Shown here one piece after another: positions 26,963 to 35,286 of a stretch of 64,000 bases of DNA. Within the stretch, counting starts at the first letter, position 1. Each line of letters opens with the position of its first letter. The DNA lies in the NCBI RefSeq assembly GCF_003063415.1, contig NZ_NESK01000018.1:23176-87175 (forward strand). Reading direction: 5' to 3'. The notes below the pieces were generated by a model. The model did not search any database. It was not told where the DNA came from and saw only the letters and a list, made by a program, of their open reading frames with translations. The position numbers were made by a program, and so were the translations under genes. The stretch is from Limnohabitans sp. 2KL-17 (GTDB lineage: Bacteria; Pseudomonadota; Gammaproteobacteria; Burkholderiales; Burkholderiaceae_C).

Positions 26963-27624
26963 GGGGTGTCTCTCAAAAACAAGGCCAGTGCAGCCTCGGT
27001 CAATTCGTCAAGCGATGCACGTCGGGATTTTTGGCCTGCCCTGCTCGGGGAAGGTGGTGCGTACCACTGCACTGCCCAATTCAAAGCCCCAAAAATCATC
27101 AGTCGTGCCAGACCCACCGGAGCCTGCAGCTGGCCGCTGTCGTGCAGGGCTTGCAGCACGGGCGTCCAGGCGGCTTCGTAATCGTCCTTGATTTGTGTGA
27201 TGGTCTGGCGCTGCGCGTCGTTGAGCGAGCGCCATTCGTACAGCATCACCGGGATGAAATCGCTGTCGGGGCCCAGCAGCACATCGAACTGGTTGCGGAT
27301 CAGCACGCGCAGACGGTCGCGGTCAGTTTGTTGCGTGCTCAACATGCCGCAGGCTGTGCGCTGGCGTTCAGTGGCCTGTTTCATGCCCTCCACCATCACA
27401 GCCAGCAGCAGGTCTTGTTTGTTGCCAAAGTGGTAGAAGGGCGAGCCTGGTTGCATGCTCACCCGTGCTGCAATTTCTCGGGTGCTGGTGGCGTCGTAGC
27501 CCTTGCGGTGAAACAACTCTGCTGCAGCCGAAATCAGCGCCTGTCGACGATTGCCATCGTCACGCTCGTTTTCTGTCTTTTTGGGGCGTCCGCGCGCGCG
27601 TTTGGGTTCTGCCAGTTCAGTCAT
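26959..27624 (-). CDS. TetR-family regulator, AtuR-like candidate
   Basis: 221 residues. A basic leader (MTELAEPKRARGRPKKTENE) precedes the HTH: QALISAAAELFHRKGYDATSTREIAARVSMQPGSPFYHFGNKQDLL is the standard TetR DNA-binding domain. The C-terminal ligand domain is helical with many aromatics (VMLYEWRSL, LNWAVQWYAPP). It is coupled by 4-base overlap to the SDR gene and sits 6 bases after an acyl-CoA dehydrogenase, so it is inside the operon it probably represses. By position it corresponds to AtuR of Pseudomonas. The ligand is likely an acyl-CoA of the pathway, not shown. Confidence 0.83.
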   Translation of the reverse strand: MTELAEPKRARGRPKKTENERDDGNRRQALISAAAELFHRKGYDATSTREIAARVSMQPGSPFYHFGNKQDLLLAVMVEGMKQATERQRTACGMLSTQQTDRDRLRVLIRNQFDVLLGPDSDFIPVMLYEWRSLNDAQRQTITQIKDDYEAAWTPVLQALHDSGQLQAPVGLARLMIFGALNWAVQWYAPPSPSRAGQKSRRASLDELTEAALALFLRDTP

Positions 27625-27630
27625 GTCTGC

Positions 27631-28794
27631 TCATCGCCCTGTCAGCCCCATGTCACGCGAAATCACTTCTTTCATGATCTCGTTGGTGCCGCCATAGATG
27701 CGTTGCACGCGGGCGTCGGCATAGGCGCGGGTGATGGGGTATTCCCACATGTAGCCGTAGCCACCGTGCAGCTGCACGCATTCGTCCATCACCTTGCATT
27801 GCAGGTCCGAGCACCAGTACTTGGCCATGCTGGCCGTGGCCGTGTCGAGTTGGTTGCCAAGGATCAGCTCACAGCATTTGTCGACAAACACGCGGGCTAC
27901 TTGCACCTCGGTCTGCAATTCGGCCAGGGTGTAGCGTGTGTTTTGGTAATTGGCGACCGACTGTCCAAAAACCTTGCGGTCTTTCACGTACTGCACCGTC
28001 CAGTCGATAGCCGCTTGCGCAGCGGCAATGCCGCCAATGGCGATTTGCAGGCGCTCCCAGGGCAGTTGCTCCATCAGGCAGATGAAGCCCTTGCCCTGCA
28101 TGGCCGTGCCGCCCAGCAGTTGGTCGGCACTGACTTGGACGTTGTCAAAGAACAGCTCCGAGGTGTCTTGCGCCTTCAGCCCCAACTTCTTCAATCGTTT
28201 GCCCTTTTCAAAGCCGGGCGTGCCGCGCTCGATCAAAAACAGGCTGGTGCCTTTGGCCCCTGCAGCTGGGTCGGTTTTGGCCACCAAGATCACCAGGTCG
28301 GCATGCCAGCCGTTGGTGATGAAGGTCTTGCTGCCGTTGATGAGGTAAGTGCCATCGGGCTGCAGCAAAGCGCTGGTCTTCACGCCTTGCAGATCAGAGC
28401 CTGCTGCCGGTTCACTCATGGCAATCGCGCCCACCATTTCGCCACTGACCAGCTTGGGCAGGTACTTTTTCTTTTGCGCGTCGGTGCCGTAATGCAGGAT
28501 GTAAGGCGCCACGATCTCACTGTGCAAGCCGTAGCCAATGCCGGTGAATCCAGCGCGTGAAAGCTCTTCCATCTGCACCACCGAGTACAGCTTGTCGGCG
28601 CCCGATCCCCCATAGGCCTCAGGTAGGGTCATGCACAAAAAGCCGTTCTCACCAGCTTTGTTCCAGACGGCGCGATCGACATAGCCTTGCTCTTCCCAGG
28701 CTTCGTGGTGGGGGGCGATTTCCTTGTCCATGAAGCGGCGAAAGCTGTCGCGAAACGCTTCGTGGTCGGTGGAGAAAAGTGTGCGTTCAATCAT
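27631..28794 (-). CDS. Acyl-CoA dehydrogenase, first gene of the atu-like operon
   Basis: 387 residues from MIERTLFSTDHEAFRDSFRRF. FAD-binding stretches AMSEPAAGSDLQGVKTSA and FITNGWHADLVILVAKTD are clear. The C-terminal motif is RIYGGTNEIMKEV, lacking the MCAD Glu, and E247 in PWERLQ supplies the alternative base in helix G. It is close to the long-chain/isovaleryl type. A TTG at 28809 would add five residues; the ATG at 28794 with GAAGGTG upstream is preferred. It starts 121 bases from the divergent thiolase and leads an apparently eight-gene minus-strand operon. Confidence 0.87.
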   Translation of the reverse strand: MIERTLFSTDHEAFRDSFRRFMDKEIAPHHEAWEEQGYVDRAVWNKAGENGFLCMTLPEAYGGSGADKLYSVVQMEELSRAGFTGIGYGLHSEIVAPYILHYGTDAQKKKYLPKLVSGEMVGAIAMSEPAAGSDLQGVKTSALLQPDGTYLINGSKTFITNGWHADLVILVAKTDPAAGAKGTSLFLIERGTPGFEKGKRLKKLGLKAQDTSELFFDNVQVSADQLLGGTAMQGKGFICLMEQLPWERLQIAIGGIAAAQAAIDWTVQYVKDRKVFGQSVANYQNTRYTLAELQTEVQVARVFVDKCCELILGNQLDTATASMAKYWCSDLQCKVMDECVQLHGGYGYMWEYPITRAYADARVQRIYGGTNEIMKEVISRDMGLTGR

Positions 28795-28828
28795 GGGTGT
28801 CACCTTCAAGACTTGGGGGTTTATTTAT

Positions 28829-28841
28829 GCAAAGCGTTTGC
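28829..28841. promoter_or_regulatory. Palindrome in the divergent dehydrogenase/thiolase promoter region
   Basis: GCAAA-GCG-TTTGC, perfect 5-base arms, in the 121-base spacer. A TATACT hexamer lies 13 bases to the right (28854-28859) and could be a -10 for the thiolase-FadJ genes. The same arms with a 4-base spacer occur at 8680-8693 in front of atuA/livH. Confidence 0.4.
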
Positions 28842-28915
28842 TTGGTAAAAGTCTATACTGAATGCCGAATCCCGCAACACAGGGCAAACCCCCTGATGAC
28901 CCCCAGGAGACATTC

Positions 28916-30121
28916 ATGAGCGAAGCATTTGTATACGACGCTATCCGGACACCGCGTGGCAAGGGCAAAAAAGACGGCAGCCTGCACGAGGTCAAACCCA
29001 TCAGTCTGCTGGCAGGTGTGTTGCATGAATTGCAAAGCCGCAACCAACTGGACACCGCCGCGGTGGACGATGTGGTCATGGGCGTGGTTTCGCCGATTGG
29101 TGAGCAAGGCTCGGTGATCCCGAAAGTGGCCGCACTGGCTGCGGGCTGGGACTGGCGCTGTTCGGGTGTTCAGATCAACCGCTTTTGTGCCTCAGGCTTG
29201 GAGGCGGTCAACATGGCTGCCATGAAGGTGCGCAGCGGCTGGGAAGACTTGGTGGTGGCCGGGGGCCTGGAGAGCATGAGCCGCGTGCCGATCGGATCGG
29301 ACGGCGGTGCCTGGGCGCAAGACCCCGAGACCCACAGCGCCACGCTGTTCGTGCCGCAAGGCATCGGGGCCGACCTGATCGCTACGATGAGCGGCTTCTG
29401 CCGCCGCGATGTGGACGCCTTTGCGGTGGAATCTCAAAAACGCGCCACAGCCGCGCGTGCAGCAGGCTACTTTGACGGCTCTGTGGTGCCGGTCAGAGAC
29501 AAACTGGGACAGATCATTCTGGCGCAAGACGAATTCATAAAACCCGCCACCACGGTGGAAACCTTGGGCGGCCTCAAGCCCTCGTTTGAACAGCTCGGTG
29601 CCATGGGCTTTGACGCGGTGGCCTTGCAGCGCTACCCGCAGGTCGAGCGCATCCACCATGTGCACCACGCAGGCAACTCGTCGGGCATTGTGGACGGCGC
29701 TGCGGCGGTGTTGATCGGCAGCGAAGCCGCCGGAAAAATCCACGGCCTGAAACCCCGCGCACGCATCGTGGCGGCGGCCTTGTCGGGGGCAGACCCGACC
29801 ATCATGCTCACAGGCCCCATGCCGGCAGCGCGCAAGGCTTTGGCCAAAGCCGGGCTGACGATTGACCAGATTGACCTGTTCGAGATCAACGAAGCTTTTG
29901 CAGCTGTGCCCATGAAATTCATGCAGGAGATGCATGTGCCGCACGACAAGGTCAATGTGAACGGCGGCGCGATCGCCATGGGCCACCCCTTGGGCGCTAC
30001 AGGCGCGATGATTTTGGGCATCCTGATTGACGAGTTGCACCGTCGAAAGTTGCGCTACGGCCTGGCCACTTTGTGTGTGGGCGGCGGCATGGGCATTGCC
30101 ACCATCGTTGAACGCGTTTGA
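28916..30121 (+). CDS. Acetyl-CoA C-acyltransferase (thiolase, FadA/FadI type)
   Basis: 401 residues from [25 protein letters not shown], with AGGAGA before the ATG. Nucleophile Cys91 is in [13 protein letters not shown]. The His motif is [15 protein letters not shown] and the last Cys is in [11 protein letters not shown]. It cleaves 3-oxoacyl-CoA with CoA. It is followed 15 bases later by the FadJ-like fusion, forming a two-gene beta-oxidation unit divergent from the atu-like operon. It could finish chain shortening of the terpenoid acyl-CoA after the carboxylase and lyase steps. A farther upstream start at 28862 lacks a ribosome site. Confidence 0.9.
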   Translation: MSEAFVYDAIRTPRGKGKKDGSLHEVKPISLLAGVLHELQSRNQLDTAAVDDVVMGVVSPIGEQGSVIPKVAALAAGWDWRCSGVQINRFCASGLEAVNMAAMKVRSGWEDLVVAGGLESMSRVPIGSDGGAWAQDPETHSATLFVPQGIGADLIATMSGFCRRDVDAFAVESQKRATAARAAGYFDGSVVPVRDKLGQIILAQDEFIKPATTVETLGGLKPSFEQLGAMGFDAVALQRYPQVERIHHVHHAGNSSGIVDGAAAVLIGSEAAGKIHGLKPRARIVAAALSGADPTIMLTGPMPAARKALAKAGLTIDQIDLFEINEAFAAVPMKFMQEMHVPHDKVNVNGGAIAMGHPLGATGAMILGILIDELHRRKLRYGLATLCVGGGMGIATIVERV

Positions 30122-30136
30122 CCAGGGAGACACCCA

Positions 30137-32296
30137 ATGATTTTGAAAACACTGCGCTACGAACTGGCCGACGGCATCGCCACCATCACCTTTGACGAGC
30201 AGGGCTCGCCCGTCAACACCATGTGTCTGCAATGGCAGGGCGATCTGGCCCAAGCTGCCGAGCAAGCGGCCAAAGACAAAGCTGCTTTGACAGGCATCGT
30301 GTTGGCCTCGGCCAAAACCTCTTTCTTTGCAGGGGCTAATCTGAAGGGCGTGATGCGCTCGCAAGCTTCGGATGGCCCACGCATTTTTGCCGAGATCGAA
30401 CGCATCAAGAAAAGCTTTCGAACCCTCGAAACACTGGGCGTTCCTGTGGTCAGCTGCCTGAATGGCTCGGCGCTGGGCGGTGGTTGGGAAGTGGCACTGA
30501 TCGGACACCACCTCATCGCCACCCGAAACCCCAAAACCCAGTTTGGTTTGCCCGAAGTCACGCTGGGTTTGATTCCGGGTGGTGGCGGCATCACCAAGAT
30601 GACCCGCGTGCTGGGCCTTCTGGCAGCACAGCCCTATGTGCTCGAGAGCCAATTGTTTGGCCCCGAAGAAGCCGTCAAGTTGGGCCTGGTGCATGAGTTG
30701 GTCGACAGCGATGAGCAGCTTCGAACCCGTGCGTTGGCTTACATCGCTGCAGCGCAAGGCCAGCCTGAAGCGTCCCAGCATGTGTGGGACCGCAAGGACT
30801 ACAAGATGCCCGGCGGCACACCCAGCAACCCGAAATTAGCGGGCATGCTGAGCGTGGCCCCGGCAGTGCTCAAGCAAAAAACACGCGGCTTGTATCCCGC
30901 AACTGAAGCAGCACTGGCTGCCATGGTCGAAGGTGCGATGGTGGACTTCGACACTGCCATGCGCATCGAAAGCCGTTACCTGGCGGGTCTGATGACCAGT
31001 CAGGTGGCGCGCAACATGATCAACACCTTTTTCTTCAACATGAACAGCATCAAGGGTGGTCACAGCCGCCCCCAAGCTGTGCCACGGTACAAGCCAAAAA
31101 AGGTCGGTATTTTGGGCGCGGGCATGATGGGCTCGGGCATCGCCTACTCACAAGCCAGCAGGGGCATTGCCTCTGTGTTGAAAGACGTGAGTCTGGAAGC
31201 TGCGGAAAAAGGCAAAGCCTACAGCCAGAAACTCACTCAAAAGCGCGTGGACAAAGGCCGCATGGCCGCAGACAAGCAGCAGGCGCTGTTGTCGCTCATT
31301 CAGCCCACGGCGAGTGCTGCTGACCTAAAGGGCTGCGACCTGATCATCGAGGCCGTTTTTGAAAACCGCGAACTCAAGGCCAAGGTCACGCAAGAGGCCG
31401 AGCCCATGCTGGCTGAGGGCGGGTTTTTTGCCAGCAACACCTCTACCTTGCCCATCGGTGGTTTGGCCCAAGCCAGTACCAGGCCCGACAAATTTGTGGG
31501 CATCCATTTCTTCAGCCCGGTCGACAAGATGAAGCTGGTGGAGATCATTCGCGGTGCACAGACCGATGACGAGACCATCGCCCGTGCGTACGACTATGTG
31601 CAGGCGCTGGGCAAGCTGCCGATCGTGGTGAACGACTCGCGAGGCTTCTACACCAGCCGCACCTTTGGTACTTTTGTCATGGAAGGCGCGGCCATGCTGG
31701 GCGAAGGCATCCCTGCGCCTGTGATCGAGAACCTGGCCATGCAAGTGGGCATGCCCGTAGGGCCGCTGGCCGTGCTGGATGAAACCGCCTTGTCTTTGTC
31801 GGTGCATGTGCTGGACCAGACCCGGGACGACTTTGCCAAGGAGGGCAAAACATACCAGGCCACGCCAGGCGAATTGTTGGTGGAGCGCATGGTCAAAGAA
31901 ATCAAACGCGCGGGCCGTGCCGCAGGCGGCGGTTTTTATGACTATCCCGCTGGCCAGAAAAAACAGTTGTGGCCAGAACTCAAAACCCGTTTCGAGAAAG
32001 CAGATGCGCATTACAAGCTGCAAGACATCAAGGACCGACTGTTGTATCGACAGGCCGTGGAGACCGCACGTTGCCTGCAAGAAGGTGTGCTGACCTCGGT
32101 CCACGACGGCAACATTGGCTCGATCTTCGGCATTGGTTTTCCGGCGTGGACAGGTGGCGCCTTGCAATTCATCTACGCCCAGGGGGTGGATGCTTTCGCC
32201 AAACGCTGCGCTGAACTGGCGGCGCAATATGGTGCGGGGTTTGCACTGACGGCGGATGTTATTGCGAGCTTGAAGCAGCATCAGCCCGTGTATTGA
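30137..32296 (+). CDS. fadJ: Bifunctional enoyl-CoA hydratase / 3-hydroxyacyl-CoA dehydrogenase (FadJ/FadB type)
   Basis: 719 residues. Residues ~1-300 form the crotonase domain with ANLKGVM, LNGSALGGGWEVALIGH and FGLPEVTLGLIPGGGG, which hold both catalytic Glu. Residues ~315-500 form the NAD domain (KKVGILGAGMMGSGIAY). The C-terminal two helical domains follow (TSRTFGTFVMEGAAML). It hydrates 2-enoyl-CoA and oxidises 3-hydroxyacyl-CoA with NAD+. The SVLKDVS segment after the NAD motif has the usual spacing. It is paired with the thiolase upstream. Symbol is by family only. Confidence 0.9.
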   Translation: MILKTLRYELADGIATITFDEQGSPVNTMCLQWQGDLAQAAEQAAKDKAALTGIVLASAKTSFFAGANLKGVMRSQASDGPRIFAEIERIKKSFRTLETLGVPVVSCLNGSALGGGWEVALIGHHLIATRNPKTQFGLPEVTLGLIPGGGGITKMTRVLGLLAAQPYVLESQLFGPEEAVKLGLVHELVDSDEQLRTRALAYIAAAQGQPEASQHVWDRKDYKMPGGTPSNPKLAGMLSVAPAVLKQKTRGLYPATEAALAAMVEGAMVDFDTAMRIESRYLAGLMTSQVARNMINTFFFNMNSIKGGHSRPQAVPRYKPKKVGILGAGMMGSGIAYSQASRGIASVLKDVSLEAAEKGKAYSQKLTQKRVDKGRMAADKQQALLSLIQPTASAADLKGCDLIIEAVFENRELKAKVTQEAEPMLAEGGFFASNTSTLPIGGLAQASTRPDKFVGIHFFSPVDKMKLVEIIRGAQTDDETIARAYDYVQALGKLPIVVNDSRGFYTSRTFGTFVMEGAAMLGEGIPAPVIENLAMQVGMPVGPLAVLDETALSLSVHVLDQTRDDFAKEGKTYQATPGELLVERMVKEIKRAGRAAGGGFYDYPAGQKKQLWPELKTRFEKADAHYKLQDIKDRLLYRQAVETARCLQEGVLTSVHDGNIGSIFGIGFPAWTGGALQFIYAQGVDAFAKRCAELAAQYGAGFALTADVIASLKQHQPVY

Positions 32297-32475
32297 AGCC
32301 AGTGCAAGGAGCGAGCACCCATAACGCACTCAAATTCATCAGCCTGTTGTTTTGTGTGCTTTCGCACAGCGTCACAGCATCGAATGGCGTGAAAATTCAT
32401 GCGTGATTCTGAGAAATTGGTGTAGCCATCCGAAATGTGATGGGCGCGCACCTTGTCATGAATGGTGGCGTGGCG

Positions 32476-32832
32476 ATGAAATCATTTTGTGTGGTGCTGC
32501 TTTGCGGGTTCATGGGCACATGCCAAGCCAATGATGGTTGGAGCAGCGAGTTGAGCCACGCCACGGGTGGCGCATTGTTGGCGGGCGCGATCACGCGCGT
32601 TTACGATGATTCTGAAAATCGTGCTTGGATCGGTTTTGCCGTCAGCAGCGCAGGCATTGTGCTTTCAGAAAGCTACCAGATCTCACAGGGTGCCAAACGC
32701 TCGAGCTCTTACCTGGACATGGCATCCCACATTGCAGGGGCCGCTTTGGGCGCATGGTGGATGGACAAATACGGGCTCACGCCTGTCATTGGCCGCCATT
32801 CCGTGGGCTTGGTGATGCGCCGGCAGTTTTAG
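32476..32832 (+). CDS. Small exported hypothetical protein (YfiM-like)
   Basis: 118 residues. A signal peptide (MKSFCVVLLCGFMGTCQA) is followed by NDGWSSELSHATGGALLAGAITRVYDD and ENRAWIGFAVSSAGIVLSESYQ. The His-AT-GG-(L/A) helix and the later HIAGAALGAWWMDKYG recall small periplasmic or outer-membrane YfiM-type proteins, but I cannot name a function. Alternative in-frame ATGs exist at 32437 and 32458; the signal peptide fits 32476. It stands alone and converges with an EamA gene. The ~180 bases upstream show no gene. Confidence 0.6.
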   Translation: MKSFCVVLLCGFMGTCQANDGWSSELSHATGGALLAGAITRVYDDSENRAWIGFAVSSAGIVLSESYQISQGAKRSSSYLDMASHIAGAALGAWWMDKYGLTPVIGRHSVGLVMRRQF

Positions 32833-32862
32833 CTGCTGTGATGGCCCGGCTTCAAACCGCCG

Positions 32863-33825
32863 TCAAACAGCCTTGACCCGCACCCCACCGATCACCCCGC
32901 CCACCAGCAGCGCAATGCCTGCAAGGGTGAGTGGTTCCGGCCATTGGCCGCGTAGCCAAAAAGCGTAGCCCAGCGCAGCCAGGGTTTCAAACACGATGAG
33001 TTGCCCGGCCAGAGCAGTGGGTAAGCGCTGGCTGGCGGCGTTCCAGCACAGCGTGCCCAGCCAGGATGCGAACAGGCCGATGGCCACCATGAGGCCGATG
33101 AATTCGAGCGGCCGTGGGCCCAGCGGCATGGGCAGCGGGTCGTTGGTTGCGCTCGTCCACAACCAGAAAGCGGCATAGCCCAGCAGGGCCAGCGGCAAGG
33201 TGGCCAGGCCTTGCGCCGTGGCCCACACGCGGGGGTTGCGGTCGGGGTGGCCGCGCAGCCAGTCGGCATTTTTAAGCGGATACCAAGTCCAGCAAACCAC
33301 AGCGCCTATGGCCAGCACCGCGCCCGTGATGTATCGCGTGGTATCGGCATGGGGGTTTTGCAGCAACGCCGTCCACTCCACGTGGTTGACGCAGGCAATG
33401 CCCAGCAAAATGAGTGCAAGCGGTGGTGCGAGTTTCAGCCAAGGAAAACGCCCGTCGCGCTGATGGTTGAGCAAGTTGGCTGCTATGGCGATCACCACCG
33501 GCAGCGTGCCAATGATCATGGTGGGCAAGGCGCCTCCGGCACGCTGGATGGCACTGGCCAGAAACAGGTAATAAAGCACGTTGCCAATCGCTGCCAGCTT
33601 GAGTGCCGCCAGCCAGTCTGAACGGGTCAGGCGCAGGATGTCGGCGCGATCCACAAAGGCCAGTGGCAAGGCGATGAGGCCAAAAGCAAGGTATCGGCCA
33701 AATGTGTGCAGCGCAGCGGGGTATTCGGGCAGCATCAGCGGACCGACAAACACCAGTCCCCACATCATCCCGGCGGCCAGGGAAAAGAAGACGCCGCCCC
33801 ACATGGCGGTTGCGTTTTTGGGCAT
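32863..33825 (-). CDS. EamA/DMT superfamily transporter
   Basis: 320 residues with ten predicted membrane helices in two EamA repeats (about 8-150 and 170-320); GRYLAFGLIALPLAF and LPTALAGQLIVFETLAALGYAFW are typical. Substrate unknown; family members export amino acids, metabolites or carry nucleotide sugars. The ATG at 33825 begins MPKNATAMWGG; a TTG at 33882 would add 19 residues. It follows the CRY-DASH gene on the same strand with 143 bases between, where a 30-codon ORF sits. Confidence 0.85.
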   Translation of the reverse strand: MPKNATAMWGGVFFSLAAGMMWGLVFVGPLMLPEYPAALHTFGRYLAFGLIALPLAFVDRADILRLTRSDWLAALKLAAIGNVLYYLFLASAIQRAGGALPTMIIGTLPVVIAIAANLLNHQRDGRFPWLKLAPPLALILLGIACVNHVEWTALLQNPHADTTRYITGAVLAIGAVVCWTWYPLKNADWLRGHPDRNPRVWATAQGLATLPLALLGYAAFWLWTSATNDPLPMPLGPRPLEFIGLMVAIGLFASWLGTLCWNAASQRLPTALAGQLIVFETLAALGYAFWLRGQWPEPLTLAGIALLVGGVIGGVRVKAV

Positions 33826-33842
33826 AGGGTTTGTAGGCGCAG

Positions 33843-33935
33843 TTATGTGGCTTGAGACGCGGGCAACTGCCAGTTGCGCCAAATCGCCAGGGGATGCAGG
33901 AGCAAGTTATCGCCCCAGGATTGAATCAGGTACAT
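33843..33935 (-). CDS. Possible 30-residue small ORF, perhaps leaderless
   Basis: Reads MYLIQSWGDNLLLHPLAIWR then NWQLPASQAT, stop TAA, ending 17 bases before the EamA start. TATAAT is found 7 bases upstream of its ATG on the minus strand, so a transcript from that -10 would start at or near the ATG. It is not in frame with any extension of the EamA gene. No family is recognised. Composition (four Trp or Tyr, mixed charge) looks protein-like, but the size makes chance possible. Confidence 0.3.
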   Translation of the reverse strand: MYLIQSWGDNLLLHPLAIWRNWQLPASQAT

Positions 33936-33968
33936 GCTAGGGATTATAAGTGGTGTCTCGGCCGTCGC

Positions 33969-35282
33969 TCATCTGGCCAGCCAGACCTTTTGGTAACGCC
34001 CCTGCGGATCGTGGTCCTGGGTTTGTTTGGCAGGGTTGAATCGCCGGCCCTGACGCGGGTCGGTGCCACGGCCAGAGACATACAGCCAGTTGCCCTGGTT
34101 GCTGTACACATCAAAGTCCACCAGCTGCGATTCAAACCAGGCTGCGCCGGAGCGCCAGTCGCATGCCAGGTCGTGCACCAAATAGCTGGCCACTATCTGA
34201 CGCATGCGGTTGGAGGTATAGCCCGTGCTGGCCAGCTCTCGCATGCCAGCATCCACGATGGGCTCGCCGGTGTTGCCATCGCACCAGCGTTGAAAGTCTT
34301 TGGGAAAGTGCGAGGGTCGGGCAAGCTCTGACAAGCCCCGGGCCGCGTAAAGCTGGCGGCCGTGTTGCAGGTGTAAAAATCTGAAGTTGTCACGCCAAAG
34401 CAACTCAAACCAAAGCCAATAAGTGCCGTCGTTGGCGCCGTGTTGCTGCTCATACGCCTGCAATGCCGCCCAGATCGTGCGCACTGACAATGCACCCGTG
34501 GCCAGCCATGGCGACCAGTGGGTGCTGGTGTACCGGCCTTGCAAGGCATTGCGGGTTTGCTTGTACCGATCGGGCCAGGGGGGCGTCAGGTAGCTTTGCA
34601 AATGGGCCAAAGCGCTGGTTTCGCCGCCTTGGCAACGGGGGAGGTGGTAGGGGAAATTTGACCGATCATCCGAGCCCAAGGTCTGGTCCACCTGGAGCAG
34701 GGCCCGGGGGTTGTCGGTCCATCCTGGCAGGGCGTTGAGCGGGGCCAGTTCAGGCGGGGGCGGCAAAAGGCTGGGCGCTGCCAGCGGTGCCAGGGGCAGC
34801 ACACCTGCCGCTTCAATGCGCTGGCGAAACGCAGTGAAGACTTGCGGCATATCGAGCACGCTGAAGGGCAGTTTTTCGGGTTCCAGCAAGCTCGACTGCC
34901 ACACGGTGTTTACCGTGAAGCCTGAGGCCCGCAAGGCTTGCACCTGGGCTTGTTCTGCGGGGGCGGCAATGTCTTCGCAAAAGATGGCTTGCGCCTGCAC
35001 CCGCCTGGCGCACTCGGCCAAAGCCTCATGGGCAGGGCCATGCAGCAAGACCAATTGTTGGCCCAGGGCTTGCAGCGATGCGATCAGGTCTTGCAGGCTG
35101 TCGGCCACAAATCGTCTGCGGTGTGCACCCATGCGCCGAAAGCCCCAGGCCGTGGGTTCGTCTTGCACGGGGTCGTGGTTGTACACCAGCAGCAAGCGAT
35201 CTGCTTGTTGCGCCGCTTGCAGCAATGCGCGTGGGTCATGCAGGCGCAAGTCGCTTCGAAACCAGAAAATCGTGGTGCGCAT
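33969..35282 (-). CDS. Cryptochrome DASH / photolyase family
   Basis: 437 residues from MRTTIFWFRSDLRLHDPRAL. The N-terminal photolyase domain binds an antenna cofactor. The C-terminal FAD domain carries YTSNRMRQIVASYLVHDL, then CDWRSGAAWFESQLVDFD, then YSNQGNWLYVSGRGTDPRQG and RRFNPAKQTQDHDPQG, the hallmark order of CRY-DASH proteins. These repair CPDs in single-stranded DNA or signal blue light. The ATG at 35282 matches the family start; a longer frame to 35441 overlaps the next gene and is rejected. Four bases separate it from the upstream photolyase-like gene, so they share a transcript with the LitR-like regulator. Confidence 0.85.
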   Translation of the reverse strand: MRTTIFWFRSDLRLHDPRALLQAAQQADRLLLVYNHDPVQDEPTAWGFRRMGAHRRRFVADSLQDLIASLQALGQQLVLLHGPAHEALAECARRVQAQAIFCEDIAAPAEQAQVQALRASGFTVNTVWQSSLLEPEKLPFSVLDMPQVFTAFRQRIEAAGVLPLAPLAAPSLLPPPPELAPLNALPGWTDNPRALLQVDQTLGSDDRSNFPYHLPRCQGGETSALAHLQSYLTPPWPDRYKQTRNALQGRYTSTHWSPWLATGALSVRTIWAALQAYEQQHGANDGTYWLWFELLWRDNFRFLHLQHGRQLYAARGLSELARPSHFPKDFQRWCDGNTGEPIVDAGMRELASTGYTSNRMRQIVASYLVHDLACDWRSGAAWFESQLVDFDVYSNQGNWLYVSGRGTDPRQGRRFNPAKQTQDHDPQGRYQKVWLAR

Positions 35283-35286
35283 GGTA

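Noticed and set aside
19237..28794. Leucine degradation (liu) operon
   Set aside because: Gene order is atu-like, there is no HMG-CoA lyase, and an SDR leads beta-dehydrogenase-hydratase-alpha. Kept only as an alternative for substrate.
29192..30781. Minus-strand frame opposite thiolase and FadJ
   Set aside because: Antisense of clear beta-oxidation genes; low-complexity His/Gln/Ala-rich product.
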